Shown here: one piece after another, positions 38,801 to 47,018 of the stretch
Numbering within the stretch: the stretch's first letter is position 1
How the letters are laid out: each line of letters begins with the position of its first letter
Source: CAYQPF01 sp964419225
Lineage (GTDB): Bacteria; Cloacimonadota; Cloacimonadia; Cloacimonadales; CAYQPF01
Assembly: GCA_964419225.1 (NCBI GenBank)
Contig: CAYQPF010000003.1
Span: 49,048 to 113,047, forward strand
DNA: 64,000 bases
Reading direction: 5' to 3'
The notes under the pieces: model-generated
Seen by the model: only the letters and a program-made list of their open reading frames with translations
What the model was told of the DNA's origin: nothing
Database searches by the model: none
Translations under genes and position numbers: made by a program

Positions 38801-39543
38801 TCATAACTGAAAATTGGTAACAAGATATGATGCTTCAATTTATCGTTAGCTGAAGATCCTTCACTGATCCCCGATTTTACTATCAAAAAGTCTAGAATCT
38901 CGAATTCTGCTAAACCGTAACCAACAAATAAAATTGAGTTTTTGGCGAATAATTTCTTCATTAAGCTTATAAATCCTTTATCACTGTATCTTTCTAGGTA
39001 TTTGGGTAATGTGAATATTAGAGACTCTCTATTCTTAATACACCCATGTATTTGATAAAGTTTTCTATTGTCCAGAGATTTGATTTCATTTTCAAAATTT
39101 TGATATATTATGTCACATTGCAGAAATTTATAATGAAATTCGGTATCAGCATTCGTAGTAATAAATAAGCTGCCTAAATTAAACAATAGATTGTAAATCT
39201 CATGTTCTTGACTACTTTCATTACTAGAAAGTGCTTCTTTGAATATTATCCAAAATGATTCTTCAAGTTGTTTGGATTTCATGATATCCTGACAAATTGA
39301 TATAATCTTTTTATTATCTTTTTCTTGTTTCAATAATTCATATTCAGTATAATTAATACATTTTTTGTCCCAACATTCTTTTAACAGGTTATTAGATAAC
39401 TCATCCCAACCTTTACACCCAACAATTCTTGAAACACCTGCTCCTATAAAAATTGCAAGGTTATTATTTGTAATTTCATTTTTAATCTTCTGAGGTAAAT
39501 CATATGTTTGATATTTTGAGTTAGTTTCATTTTCATTATTCAT
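35803..39543 (-). CDS. SIR2-domain antiphage protein with long helical C-terminus
   Basis: The N-terminal ~280 residues carry the SIR2 NAD-binding core: GAGVS at 34-38, TTNAD at 129-133, H166 in the QIHG motif and FVGYG at 206-210. N131 and H166 are the likely NADase pair. The remaining ~950 residues are mainly helical, without a P-loop or known signature seen. Length and layout resemble defence-associated sirtuin DSR1, which kills infected cells by emptying NAD+; STAND-type Avs5 is less likely because no nucleotide-binding loop was found. I chose the ATG at 39543 (1246 aa) because GGTGG sits 8 bp upstream. The frame stays open to 39612 with three more ATGs that have poorer sites. The gene points the opposite way from the GmrSD-like gene on each side. 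Confidence 0.85.
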   Translation of the reverse strand: MNNENETNSKYQTYDLPQKIKNEITNNNLAIFIGAGVSRIVGCKGWDELSNNLLKECWDKKCINYTEYELLKQEKDNKKIISICQDIMKSKQLEESFWIIFKEALSSNESSQEHEIYNLLFNLGSLFITTNADTEFHYKFLQCDIIYQNFENEIKSLDNRKLYQIHGCIKNRESLIFTLPKYLERYSDKGFISLMKKLFAKNSILFVGYGLAEFEILDFLIVKSGISEGSSANDKLKHHILLPIFSYEESVFEYYKNYYKSLGIEAIRYNKDVNSYLELINVLKEWNKDVTLSPIIMSDNLLKVKNTLSQEFPIVKGDINFLVSFIKVDKMNYTFFFANLAIVEYPHLELLQPLFDKEYFSPLSLNSEMTDDSKENIERWDILIYLRNTATYLQKNPEVESIDLVEKIARDIARFLSEENCLVKNSWINWCIISIIFKLPIERINIEDIQLIKTLLNSEYASYLISDEIDKEIIPLLIFNNKSEMLLELIDIVTDYNITSTSIIGIELKPIFDDYWLAEVLKEYYKDISRICSIDVFNICIGKISAILTEDPFQFNIYSIPKITSMNDSSQNQEYDSLIVSFACSVLDNLTLSLRKDAVNDLLSKKETIFIRIALYMINKHYAELKDLFWDLEHNPLEVPYVDQEVYEILHQNASNILDKELDIFIPWVNAINPDFPVGYEESKKERALAYHQKQWVFALMENPSSRIKELYDKFNSICPDEIENPEFRNLGSYLTVPKSPYEIEELGTKSVEEIAKILIEFEPEERFDSPSKNGLAVELRQLIYANPLKYKDLSPLLNVDNYYLYFILWGFLNYLKDQHKLDWEGILTFMENLVLSDDFWAQVYKKEDIDHREWVTSTIAELINAGTIRIETCFEYNYYERVKTLMFMLEEKMELESYERKEILDKALNSNASKIFTAFINLNRRYTSENKVNGIKWDPEIKDKIFNGYLKSSDSKPLEFYTILGIYLVDFWVLDKDWVTSNLSLIFPWKEKHYWEASFTGYLYNASYWYLDIYTVLKENNHYQHALTYQFANENINDRLSQHIGIAYLKGIEKLKDRKSLISRLIHSDAPDLLRPLIKFFWRSKESVKPENKIKIKLLWKKLHKELSKKDSEAFEQVAASLVNWLSIVDKIDKEILALLKYSIKFLKNRHTTYLFVNSLIPHLKETPKPVGELLYALLNEEFCRFSEKEKITEIVDTLFKKDSELALRICIKYQEYGHTFLDNVLEKNRKYLSNANPKKSKPKN

Positions 39544-39928
39544 TTGCAATACCACCATTAACATATTTAATTCAAACATATTCCGAATAATAAATCTTTT
39601 TGTTCTTGTCAATTCTAAAGTTTATAGTATGGCAGATTATCTATTCATAAAGTTAAGTATATTAAACAACCAATATCCCATTTCTAATTTTCCAGAAATA
39701 GCCTTTGTATAAAACTGCATTTTCTTTATTTTTTTTACAACCTCTACACGATGATCATCTTTGAACTGTTTTTCGCTTCTATCAGAATTGTTGGACGATT
39801 TAAAACCATAGTAGAATAATGCTGCTTGCAAATTGATGTAAGCTTAACTATTTCAATCTTTCATTGACAGATCATCTTAATTCATTTTACTAGATTATAT
39901 GATTTCATAAGATGAAATTGGGGGAAGT
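39544..39928. other. Divergent intergenic region, sir2-type and GmrSD-like genes
   Basis: This 385-bp AT-rich stretch separates the divergent SIR2 and second DUF262 genes and presumably holds both promoters. A consensus TTGACA lies at 39864-39869 on the + strand, but the best -10 candidates (TACTAG, TAGATT) have imperfect spacing. A 64-codon - strand frame at 39637-39831 starts with TTG, lacks a ribosome site and is not counted as a gene. Confidence 0.6.
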
Positions 39929-41626
39929 ATGGCAAATAATATATTAGATACAAAAACTATGACTTTTAGCGATATTATTGGAAATGGCAAAAGATATTCT
40001 GTTCCTTTGTATCAAAGAGATTATTCCTGGAAGGAAGAGAACTGGGAAGAATTATGGCTGGATATTCTCAATTTGCAGGAAGATAAAGATGTTCATTATA
40101 TGGGTTCCGTTGTTCTGCAAAACGAAGGAGATAAAAGCTTTCGGATTATAGATGGTCAACAAAGAATTGCTACAATTAGTATCTTAATTCTCGCTGCCCT
40201 CAAAATTATTCAAAACTTTATTGATAATCATATAGATGTTGATGACAATACGGAACGAAAATCAATTATTATGAATACATTTTTAGGCAGTAAGGATGCC
40301 GTATCCCTGACTTATAACAGTAAACTCATGTTGAATGAAAATAATAACGGATTCTATCAAACCTACCTGCTTCAACTGAATACTCCCCTGAATACAGGAA
40401 AATTCAACGACTCTGAAAAACTGATGATCGGTGCTTTCAAATACTATCTTTATAAGTTGGAAGTCTCGGATCATGCTAAAGATGGCATCGGTATCTCGAA
40501 GTTTGTTGAGAAGATCGTCGGAGATAAACTTTTGTTTATTCAAATTACCGTCGATGATGAACTTTCCGCTTATACCGTTTTTGAAACCCTTAATGCCCGA
40601 GGTTTGGAATTAACTTCCACTGATTTGTTAAAAAACTATCTTTTTTCTCTGGTTACTAGTAAAACTGACCTAAAAAACCTTAACCATCAATGGGTAATTA
40701 TTTCCAAGACTGTTGGCATTAAAAATCTGCCACAGTTCTTACGTTATTACCTTAATTCCAAGCAAAAGCTGGTTAGAGCCGACCGCTTGTTTAAAGAGAT
40801 CAAGAATCAAATAAAGAAACAGGAACAAGTCTTTCCCTTACTAAATGAGTTAGAACGTTATGCTGATGTTTATGTTGCCTTGGCTGATGCTGAAAGTGAT
40901 TTATGGAAGGGTAAACCCATCATTAAGGGAATTATTGAGGAAATTTGTCTTTTTAACTCCCAACAGCATAAATCCCTTCTTATGGGAGCATATTTCAGAC
41001 TTGATGAAACTGAATTCTTAAAAGTTTTAAGAATTATTCGTTCTATTGTTTTCAGATATACTGTAATTAGTGGATTTAATACTAATAACTTGGAAGATAC
41101 ATATAATAAAGTTGCAATTCTGGTATCTTCAGGACAGATAGACAATGCCTCGGCAATATTTAAAGAGTTAGCAGAGGTGTACATCAGTGATGAAGAGTTT
41201 AAAAATAACTTTGCTACCAAAGCATTCGAAACCCGAAACTCAAAGGTTAAGAAAGTTGTACGTTACATATTTGCATCTCTGGAAAACCAGCAGTATCAAA
41301 AGTCATATCCTCTTATTGATGTCGATGCCACTATTGAACATATTCTGCCTGAAAATCCTTCAGATGAATGGTTAAATAGCTTTGAACCTAATATGTTGGA
41401 TAGTGCGACTTACCGCATAGGTAATTTGACTTTGCTTGAGGATAAACTTAATAAGAAAGAAGCAGAGAATAAATCATTTGAGCAGAAGAAAGAAGTTTAT
41501 GAAAAATCCCAGTTTAATATTACAACAGCTTTGGGTGATTATGAGAATTGGGATTTTGAAAAAATAAGATTCAGACAACAAAAGTTAGCTAATATTGCTG
41601 TTACAGTTTGGAAAATTTCATATTAA
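39929..41626 (+). CDS. DUF262-DUF1524 protein, GmrSD-like type IV restriction candidate (copy 2)
   Basis: This 565-residue protein is collinear with the product of the gene at 34082. DUF262 motifs are YQRDYSW at 28-34 and DGQQR at 75-79, the middle signature is FETLNARGLELTSTDLLKNY near 220, and DUF1524 supplies H471 in IEHILPENPS and RIGNLTLLEDKLNKKEA near 495. All motifs thought to be needed for nucleotide sensing and HNH cleavage are intact in both copies, so neither looks like a decaying duplicate. A GGGGGAAG Shine-Dalgarno precedes the ATG. The level of divergence seen by eye (core motifs shared, central region different) suggests distinct target preferences rather than recent duplication. 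Confidence 0.88.
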   Translation: MANNILDTKTMTFSDIIGNGKRYSVPLYQRDYSWKEENWEELWLDILNLQEDKDVHYMGSVVLQNEGDKSFRIIDGQQRIATISILILAALKIIQNFIDNHIDVDDNTERKSIIMNTFLGSKDAVSLTYNSKLMLNENNNGFYQTYLLQLNTPLNTGKFNDSEKLMIGAFKYYLYKLEVSDHAKDGIGISKFVEKIVGDKLLFIQITVDDELSAYTVFETLNARGLELTSTDLLKNYLFSLVTSKTDLKNLNHQWVIISKTVGIKNLPQFLRYYLNSKQKLVRADRLFKEIKNQIKKQEQVFPLLNELERYADVYVALADAESDLWKGKPIIKGIIEEICLFNSQQHKSLLMGAYFRLDETEFLKVLRIIRSIVFRYTVISGFNTNNLEDTYNKVAILVSSGQIDNASAIFKELAEVYISDEEFKNNFATKAFETRNSKVKKVVRYIFASLENQQYQKSYPLIDVDATIEHILPENPSDEWLNSFEPNMLDSATYRIGNLTLLEDKLNKKEAENKSFEQKKEVYEKSQFNITTALGDYENWDFEKIRFRQQKLANIAVTVWKISY

Positions 41627-41752
41627 AGACAGTAACTCAATTTCATATGGGAAGAATTACTTCAACTCAAGAGTCAAACATCACACTACTAAACAAAACC
41701 ATCTTTGTTCTTACTACTTTTGAACTATCTTATCCCGTAGGAGATTATGATT

Positions 41753-42565
41753 ATGAGTTTTAAAGACATTTATACAGAAATCAAAATAGCCAAGCCTCTG
41801 GCTCCGGTTCTCTTCATCGGACATGGGAATCCGCTAAATGCCATTACAGATAATATCTATCGCGATGACTGGCGGGAATTAGGTGAAATCCTGCCCAGAC
41901 CCAAAGCCATCCTCTGCATCTCAGCTCACTGGCTAACTTCCGGCACTTATGTAACCATGTCAGACCATCCCCGTACGATCCACGACTTCGGTGGTTTCCC
42001 CCAAGAATTGTTTGAGGTACAATATCCTGCTCCCGGAGCTACAAAAATTGCTCAGGCTATAATTGATCATATTAGAACGACTAAAATCCAGGAAGATCAT
42101 AAATGGGGTCTGGATCATGGAACCTGGTCAGTACTGATGAATATGTACCCCCAAGCAGATATTCCGGTTTTGCAAATGAGTCTTGATGTGAAAAAAGATC
42201 TGGAAGAACACTATCAATTAGCAAAAGAACTGGCATTTCTCCGCAAGGAAGGAGTTTTGATCGTTTCAAGTGGTAATGTTGTACATAATCTGGGTAAAGT
42301 TGATTGGGATAATGAGACAAAACCTTATGATTGGGCACTGCAATTCGATGAATTCGTAGCCAAAAGCATCATTGATCAGAATGATCCGGTATTAATAGAT
42401 TATCTGGATTTGGGTACAATTGCCCAACTTGCTCAGCCTACCAATGATCATTATCTTCCTCTTATCTATACCATTGGTCTGCGAGAATCGGATGATGCCC
42501 TCTATTTCTTTAATGAGTCTATAGATATGTGCTCGATCGGGATGAGGAGTATGATTTTTTATTAG
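41753..42565 (+). CDS. ygiD: Extradiol dioxygenase-family protein (YgiD/LigB, 4,5-DOPA dioxygenase-like)
   Basis: This 270-residue LigB-superfamily protein has the zinc/iron ligand histidines H24 in FIGHGNP and H59 in ISAHWLT, plus the later SSGNVVHNLG and DHYLPLIYTIG segments that carry the remaining active-site histidines. E. coli YgiD and plant DODA open the ring of DOPA between carbons 4 and 5; the bacterial physiological substrate is generally uncertain. Two ATGs are 6 bp apart. The second, at 41753, is preferred because AGGAG at 41739-41743 is then 9 bp away instead of 3. The gene stands alone, downstream of the defence island and upstream of a signalling protein, so context does not help. 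Confidence 0.88.
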   Translation: MSFKDIYTEIKIAKPLAPVLFIGHGNPLNAITDNIYRDDWRELGEILPRPKAILCISAHWLTSGTYVTMSDHPRTIHDFGGFPQELFEVQYPAPGATKIAQAIIDHIRTTKIQEDHKWGLDHGTWSVLMNMYPQADIPVLQMSLDVKKDLEEHYQLAKELAFLRKEGVLIVSSGNVVHNLGKVDWDNETKPYDWALQFDEFVAKSIIDQNDPVLIDYLDLGTIAQLAQPTNDHYLPLIYTIGLRESDDALYFFNESIDMCSIGMRSMIFY

Positions 42566-42911
42566 AAATGAGTCCACTCTAACCCTAAATAGTCACAAAA
42601 AGGCACAGTGAGAATTATGGATTATGAATTGTGAATTATGAATGGGAAATAAAAATAAACTATTCGCAGAGAAAAAGGGATCGGAATTAGTGGTTTTTAA
42701 TGTATCTAAATTTAAAAGAGTGTGATAAGAAGCCGAAAAGTAACTTTGAAAAGTTAACCTTGAAGATTTAACACCGGACTCAGAAATAATTCTAAAAACA
42801 AAATAAACTTGCTTTTTTGAAGAAAAACTTCAATTTTTAAATATATTTCTTTACAGAAATTTCAGGCAATGCATAATTTGATTACTCTCAGGAGTATAGA
42901 GTGGAGTGGAA
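42566..42911. other. Intergenic region with ATTATGAATT-type repeats
   Basis: This gap has no supported gene. A quasi-periodic AATTATGGATTATGAATTGTG stretch occupies about 42612-42645. The last 60 bp are AT-rich with an AGGAG near 42890 and a second GGAG at 42903-42906 that serves the next gene. Confidence 0.6.
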
Positions 42912-44489
42912 ATGGAAGATTACAAAGAGATTTTTATGGCTCAGTTGAACGAGCTGAACAAAAGCTGGTTTAACCCGGATACTAAGTATTTTACCGAAAT
43001 GGATGAACTGCTTGCCAAAAGCAGGCAATATGGCTTTTTAGATTTGGAAATCAGAGTACTGGGTTCCTTTGGAATAACCTACACAGCCACTCACCAACAG
43101 GATAAAGCAGAACAAGTCTATGCAGAGATTGGCAGATTAATTAGCAATTCCAATGATCCTATGATTCTTGCCATGGGTAATTTGATCGTAGGCACCTATC
43201 ACTGGAATTATTGCAAATTCGATAAAGCTGTAGAATATCTCGAGAAATCAAGCGAATATTATAAATCTCTCAACGATGAATATAATACTATTTTTGTAGC
43301 TCAAAATCTCGGTGTCGCATATTATAAACTTAATGATTATAAAAAAGCATTTGAATATCTCAATTTTGCTTACATCAATATTGGCAAAGTAGATAATCTT
43401 CGAGTCAAGGGCAGTATTTATTCCTGGTTCGGTATCCTGCATAATGAGATCGGCCTTGTTGATAAAGCTTTCGAATTATTACTTAAATCTGATGAATTAT
43501 TTAAAGAATCAAGATACTATTATGGGTATGCCACAAATCAGAATTCTGTAGGTCTCATCTACTTCAATATCGGAAACTATGAAAAAGCTATCATCTGTTT
43601 CAGAGAAGCTGCCAGATGCGGTAGAGAAGGAAAGGCAGATCAAATCGTAGCAGACTCTTTAAACAATATTTCGATGGTTTATGATTCTCAGGGTGACCTG
43701 CAAAGCGGTATTAAATATGCACTTGAATCCTTGGAACTAAGAAGAAAATGCGGACCGGATGATAAACTCCTGACTACCCTCTGTGTTCTTGCCAGATCTC
43801 TTATGCTTGGTGATATTCTCACTAATATCCCGCCATTGCTTGATGAAGCTCTTTTAATTGCCAACAAAATCAATACCCCAAAGAATTTCTTCCTTTGTTA
43901 TAAAAATTATAGCAGATATTATCTAATGATAGGTGAACTCGATAAAGCTCTGGATTATGCCCAAAAATGTCTGAAGATAGGTGAAGAAATCCAGAACAAT
44001 CCTTTTATTGATGAGTCTTATGGATTACTTATCTCCTATTATCAAAAAATCGGTGATTTTTCCAAAGCCCTGGACTACAGTGAAAAATCACGTGGATTAA
44101 TGCGGGAAATCTTCGGAGCTGAGACAAAAAGCAAAGTCGAAAACTTCCATTATCAATATGAAATCATGTCCCTAAAAACCGAATATGAAGCCAAACTTCA
44201 GAGGGAAAAGATCAATGCAGCTCTGGCTATGGCTGTGACTGCAAACCATGAAATCAATCAGCCTCTCATGATCATTCAGGGTAATATCGAAATGTTCATC
44301 GGGAGTTTCCATGATTTTGAACTTACTGAACACCAGGAAAGATATCTGCAAAAAATAAATAATGGAATGGACAGGATCAGAGATATCCTGACTAGTTTCA
44401 AAACCAAAACAGAAATCAATTTTACCGATTATAGCGATGAAGAAGAAATGGTGGAAATTACTTTCCCCAGCTCTAAACAGGAGGCATAA
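42912..44489 (+). CDS. TPR-repeat protein ending in a histidine-kinase H-box, no ATPase domain
   Basis: This 525-residue cytoplasmic protein contains roughly eight tetratricopeptide repeats from ~50 to ~390 (for example YYKLNDYKKAFEYL, YFNIGNYEKAIICF, GDLQSGIKYALESLELR). A coiled segment follows, and then NHEINQPLMIIQGNIEMF with H446, which is a HisKA dimerisation/phosphoacceptor helix. The protein stops about 80 residues later without any N, G1 or G2 box of a HATPase domain. TPR-containing hybrid kinases are common, but usually carry the ATPase. H446 may be phosphorylated by another kinase, or the helix may just dimerise. An ATG at 42912 with GGAG 5 bp upstream is favoured over a GTG at 42906. 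The next gene's ATG abuts the stop codon. Confidence 0.8.
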   Translation: MEDYKEIFMAQLNELNKSWFNPDTKYFTEMDELLAKSRQYGFLDLEIRVLGSFGITYTATHQQDKAEQVYAEIGRLISNSNDPMILAMGNLIVGTYHWNYCKFDKAVEYLEKSSEYYKSLNDEYNTIFVAQNLGVAYYKLNDYKKAFEYLNFAYINIGKVDNLRVKGSIYSWFGILHNEIGLVDKAFELLLKSDELFKESRYYYGYATNQNSVGLIYFNIGNYEKAIICFREAARCGREGKADQIVADSLNNISMVYDSQGDLQSGIKYALESLELRRKCGPDDKLLTTLCVLARSLMLGDILTNIPPLLDEALLIANKINTPKNFFLCYKNYSRYYLMIGELDKALDYAQKCLKIGEEIQNNPFIDESYGLLISYYQKIGDFSKALDYSEKSRGLMREIFGAETKSKVENFHYQYEIMSLKTEYEAKLQREKINAALAMAVTANHEINQPLMIIQGNIEMFIGSFHDFELTEHQERYLQKINNGMDRIRDILTSFKTKTEINFTDYSDEEEMVEITFPSSKQEA

Positions 44490-44930
44490 ATGAAACATTT
44501 GATCATTCTAATCTTACTTCTGGCGATTTACTTCGGTACCACTCTGGAAGCAAAAAACATAGCAGTCTGCATGCTCAAAGGAAAATCTACTCCCTTCAAA
44601 GATGCAGTATTGGACTCCCTCAAAACTCAGTTCTCCAACTATAAAATAGACATTATCAATGATGTTAAACCCAAAGAATTTCAAGCATCTAAATACGACG
44701 CCGTGATCGTTGTCGATGAACTCGAAGCCTGGACCTGGTTCAATACTAAACTTAAAAAACTGAGTAAACAGCTTGATCCAAAGAAAACAATATATTTTAT
44801 TACCGCCGGAGATGCCAACTGGAAATGGAAAAAAGAAAATGTCCTGACAGTCACTTCTGCTTCCAAAAATGATAAAATTATCCCTACCTGGCATAATCTG
44901 AAGAAGCAATTACAGAATATCTTGCATTAA
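44490..44930 (+). CDS. Small exported protein, flavodoxin-like fold possible
   Basis: This 146-residue protein has an N-terminal signal peptide (charged MKH, hydrophobic residues 4-17, cleavage likely after LEA near 21). The mature part alternates strands and helices (IAVCMLKG, YDAVIVVDELEAWTWF, TIYFITAGD), a pattern like a flavodoxin-type alpha/beta sandwich, but no FMN phosphate loop is evident. I do not recognise a family. The ATG follows directly on the TPR protein's stop codon, with AGGAGG inside the upstream gene's end, so the two are translationally coupled. A role in the same envelope response is inferred from that coupling only. Confidence 0.75.
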   Translation: MKHLIILILLLAIYFGTTLEAKNIAVCMLKGKSTPFKDAVLDSLKTQFSNYKIDIINDVKPKEFQASKYDAVIVVDELEAWTWFNTKLKKLSKQLDPKKTIYFITAGDANWKWKKENVLTVTSASKNDKIIPTWHNLKKQLQNILH

Positions 44931-45342
44931 TAATTGAACCCATTCCAGAAAGTTCTTTATCCACAGAAAGACACTGATTTACTCAGATTGGGAAAATTAG
45001 TTAATATTATAAAAGGATGGTTTTCTCTTCTCATATGTCCGTAGGACAATAGATATATAGCCTGCAACTTCAGTTGCAGGAGTGAATGACCTCAAATCCC
45101 TGTCCGGAAGGACGAAAGATTATTAATTGAGCATAAACAATTGTAAGATACCAGTCTGAAGACAGGTTCTACAGTAACAAGTAGATGCTTCCCGCTCTCG
45201 CCCTGACACCGAAGTTGCTACTTGTGCCATCAAGATTTTTCCATTTAAAGATTTAATTTGACATCACATTACAGTTCAGGAGATTTGACAGGTTATATTA
45301 TATGTTGTGATACAAGGTTTTGTATTACTGTTTGGAGTAGAA
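44931..45342. other. Intergenic region with structured repeats
   Basis: Besides the three-hairpin element at 45036-45127, this gap contains the phrase TTTATCCACAGAAAGACAC at 44956-44974 (also at 28117-28135). Complementary arms ACAAGTAG and CTACTTGT lie around 45178-45227 and could form a stem. No open frame of note is present before the 2Fe-2S gene. Confidence 0.6.
45036..45127 (+). repeat. Three-hairpin intergenic element, copy 1
   Basis: Hairpin 1 is TGTCC-gta-GGACA (45036-45048). Hairpin 2 is CCTGCAACT-tc-AGTTGCAGG (45061-45080). Hairpin 3 is GTCC-ggaa-GGAC near 45102-45113, followed by GAAAGATTATT. A second copy at 54997-55087 preserves order, spacing and pairing although the hairpin 2 sequence differs, which favours selection on structure. 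Confidence 0.8.
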
Positions 45343-45810
45343 ATGGAAGCTAAGATCAATGGACGGATAGTTCACCTTGCTGAGAACAAGTTAGAGGAGA
45401 ACCTGCTAAACTTTTTAAGAGAAGATCTGGATCTTACAGGTGCTAAAAACGGCTGTGGAATTGGGGTATGTGGTGCCTGTACAATTCTTATAAACCAGGT
45501 TGCTGTCAGATCATGTATCAAAAAAGTAAAAGATATTGTGGATAAAGAAGTTATAACGATCGAAGGTATGGAAGACCCAAAAGGTATCCCCCACCCCCTG
45601 CAGCAGGCTTTCATGGACGCAGGTGCTATTCAGTGCGGCTTCTGTACTCCGGGAATGGTTCTTTCTGCCCATGCATTTCTTCTCAAAAACAATAACCCCA
45701 CCAGAGATGAAATCAGAAACGCCATCAACGGAAATTTATGCCGTTGTACAGGCTATCAACAAATAATAGATGCAATCGAAAACGCAGCAAAATATTATCA
45801 AGGAGAATAA
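45343..45810 (+). CDS. 2Fe-2S subunit of a xanthine dehydrogenase-type molybdenum hydroxylase
   Basis: This 155-residue iron-sulfur protein has the N-terminal plant-ferredoxin cluster ligands in NGCGIGVCGACTI near residue 40 plus one later cysteine, and the C-terminal four-helix cluster ligands in QCGFCTPGM near 100 and NLCRCTGYQQI near 135. This is the CoxS/XdhC small-subunit layout, which passes electrons between the molybdenum and FAD subunits. No large molybdopterin subunit or FAD subunit is found in the window. The ATG at 45343 has GGAG 5 bp upstream and removes an unlikely 12-residue extension from a GTG. It is followed 2 bp later by a YgeW gene, an association known from E. coli and Clostridium selenium-linked purine clusters. 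Confidence 0.92.
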   Translation: MEAKINGRIVHLAENKLEENLLNFLREDLDLTGAKNGCGIGVCGACTILINQVAVRSCIKKVKDIVDKEVITIEGMEDPKGIPHPLQQAFMDAGAIQCGFCTPGMVLSAHAFLLKNNNPTRDEIRNAINGNLCRCTGYQQIIDAIENAAKYYQGE

Positions 45811-45812
45811 AA

Positions 45813-47009
45813 ATGACTAACAACATTGTTACTAAAAACCTGGATATTTTAAAGAAACTCAACTTTGACATGTATGGAAAAGACTTTCTTTTAACCTGGG
45901 AAAAAACCTATGACGAAATTCTCAGTACTCTCTACACCGCAGAAACCTTGAAGGAAATGCATAAAGAAGGCTTAGATCTGAAAATCTTCCGCTCCGGTCT
46001 TGCCATTTCCATTTTTAGAGACAAATCCACCCGTACCAGATTCAGCTTTGCCTCAGCCGTAAATGCTCTCGGTCTCACAATGGCCGATATGGATGAAGAA
46101 AAATCTCAAATTGCTCATGGTGAAACTGTGCGTGAAACTGCTAACATGATCTCCTTCCTCACTGAAGTGATCGGCATCAGAGACGATATGTTCCTCGGTG
46201 AAGGCAATAAATATATGAGAGAAGTAGCTGACAGCGTAGAAGACGGCTACAAAAATGGTGTTCTACACCAGAGACCTACCCTCGTAAACCTGCAATGCGA
46301 TATCGATCATCCTACCCAATCTATGTCTGATCTTTTAAAACTGCAGGACTATTTCGGTGGAATCGAAAACCTGAAAGGGAAGAAAATTGCCATGACCTGG
46401 GCTTATTCCCCCAGCTACGGCAAACCCCTCTCCGTTCCTCAGGGCATTATCGGACTCATGACCAGATTCGGCATGGATGTTACACTCGCTCATCCGGAAG
46501 GTTATGACCTTATTCCTGAAGTGGAAGAAATTGCTAAAAAGAACAGTCTTGCTTCCGGTGGCAGTTTCAAAAAAGTCAATTCTATGGAAGAAGCTTTCAA
46601 AGATGCCGACATTGTTTATCCTAAATCCTGGGCTCCTTACCATGTTATGGAAAGAAGAACTCAACTCCTCACTAAAGGTGACAGAGACGGGCTGAAAGAT
46701 CTTGAAAAAGAATGTCTCGCTAACAACGCTAAATTCACTAACTGGGAATGCACAGAAGAGATGATGAAACTCACCAAATATGGCAATGCCCTCTACGAAC
46801 ACTGTCTGCCTGCAGATATTACTGATGTCAGCTGCAAACAGGGTGAGGTATCAGCGGCTGTGTTTGATAAATACAGAATGCATACATATCATGAAGCAAG
46901 CTACAAACCTTTTGTTATCGCTGCCATGATCTTCTTATCCAGAGTCAAAAATCCGACAGAAGCTTTGGAAGCTATGCTCAATAAAAACAAGATGAAACTT
47001 AAATACTAA
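45813..47009 (+). CDS. ygeW: Knotted carbamoyltransferase YgeW
   Basis: This 398-residue protein belongs to the aspartate/ornithine carbamoyltransferase superfamily. Carbamoyl-phosphate-binding signatures are STRTR at 72-76, DHPTQ near 169 and EHCLPAD near 331. The length, longer than OTCase, and the WAYSPSYGKPLSVPQG segment fit the knotted YgeW group, whose true substrate is unproven. The ATG at 45813 has AGGAG 7 bp upstream; longer in-frame versions overlap the previous gene by 70 bp and lack a ribosome site. The order 2Fe-2S subunit, ygeW, PLP lyase resembles the ygeW-ygeX-xdh neighbourhood of E. coli, linked to purine or allantoin-like degradation with carbamoyl phosphate as an energy-yielding product. 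That pathway role is inference. Confidence 0.92.
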   Translation: MTNNIVTKNLDILKKLNFDMYGKDFLLTWEKTYDEILSTLYTAETLKEMHKEGLDLKIFRSGLAISIFRDKSTRTRFSFASAVNALGLTMADMDEEKSQIAHGETVRETANMISFLTEVIGIRDDMFLGEGNKYMREVADSVEDGYKNGVLHQRPTLVNLQCDIDHPTQSMSDLLKLQDYFGGIENLKGKKIAMTWAYSPSYGKPLSVPQGIIGLMTRFGMDVTLAHPEGYDLIPEVEEIAKKNSLASGGSFKKVNSMEEAFKDADIVYPKSWAPYHVMERRTQLLTKGDRDGLKDLEKECLANNAKFTNWECTEEMMKLTKYGNALYEHCLPADITDVSCKQGEVSAAVFDKYRMHTYHEASYKPFVIAAMIFLSRVKNPTEALEAMLNKNKMKLKY

Positions 47010-47018
47010 GAGGCTAAA

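Noticed and set aside
39637..39831. 64-codon - strand frame in the SIR2/DUF262 gap
   Set aside because: It starts with TTG, has no Shine-Dalgarno and no recognisable composition; it could be a small antitoxin-like gene but there is nothing to support this.
34082..41626. Mobile element carrying the defence genes
   Set aside because: No transposase, integrase, tRNA attachment site or flanking direct repeats were seen around the island.
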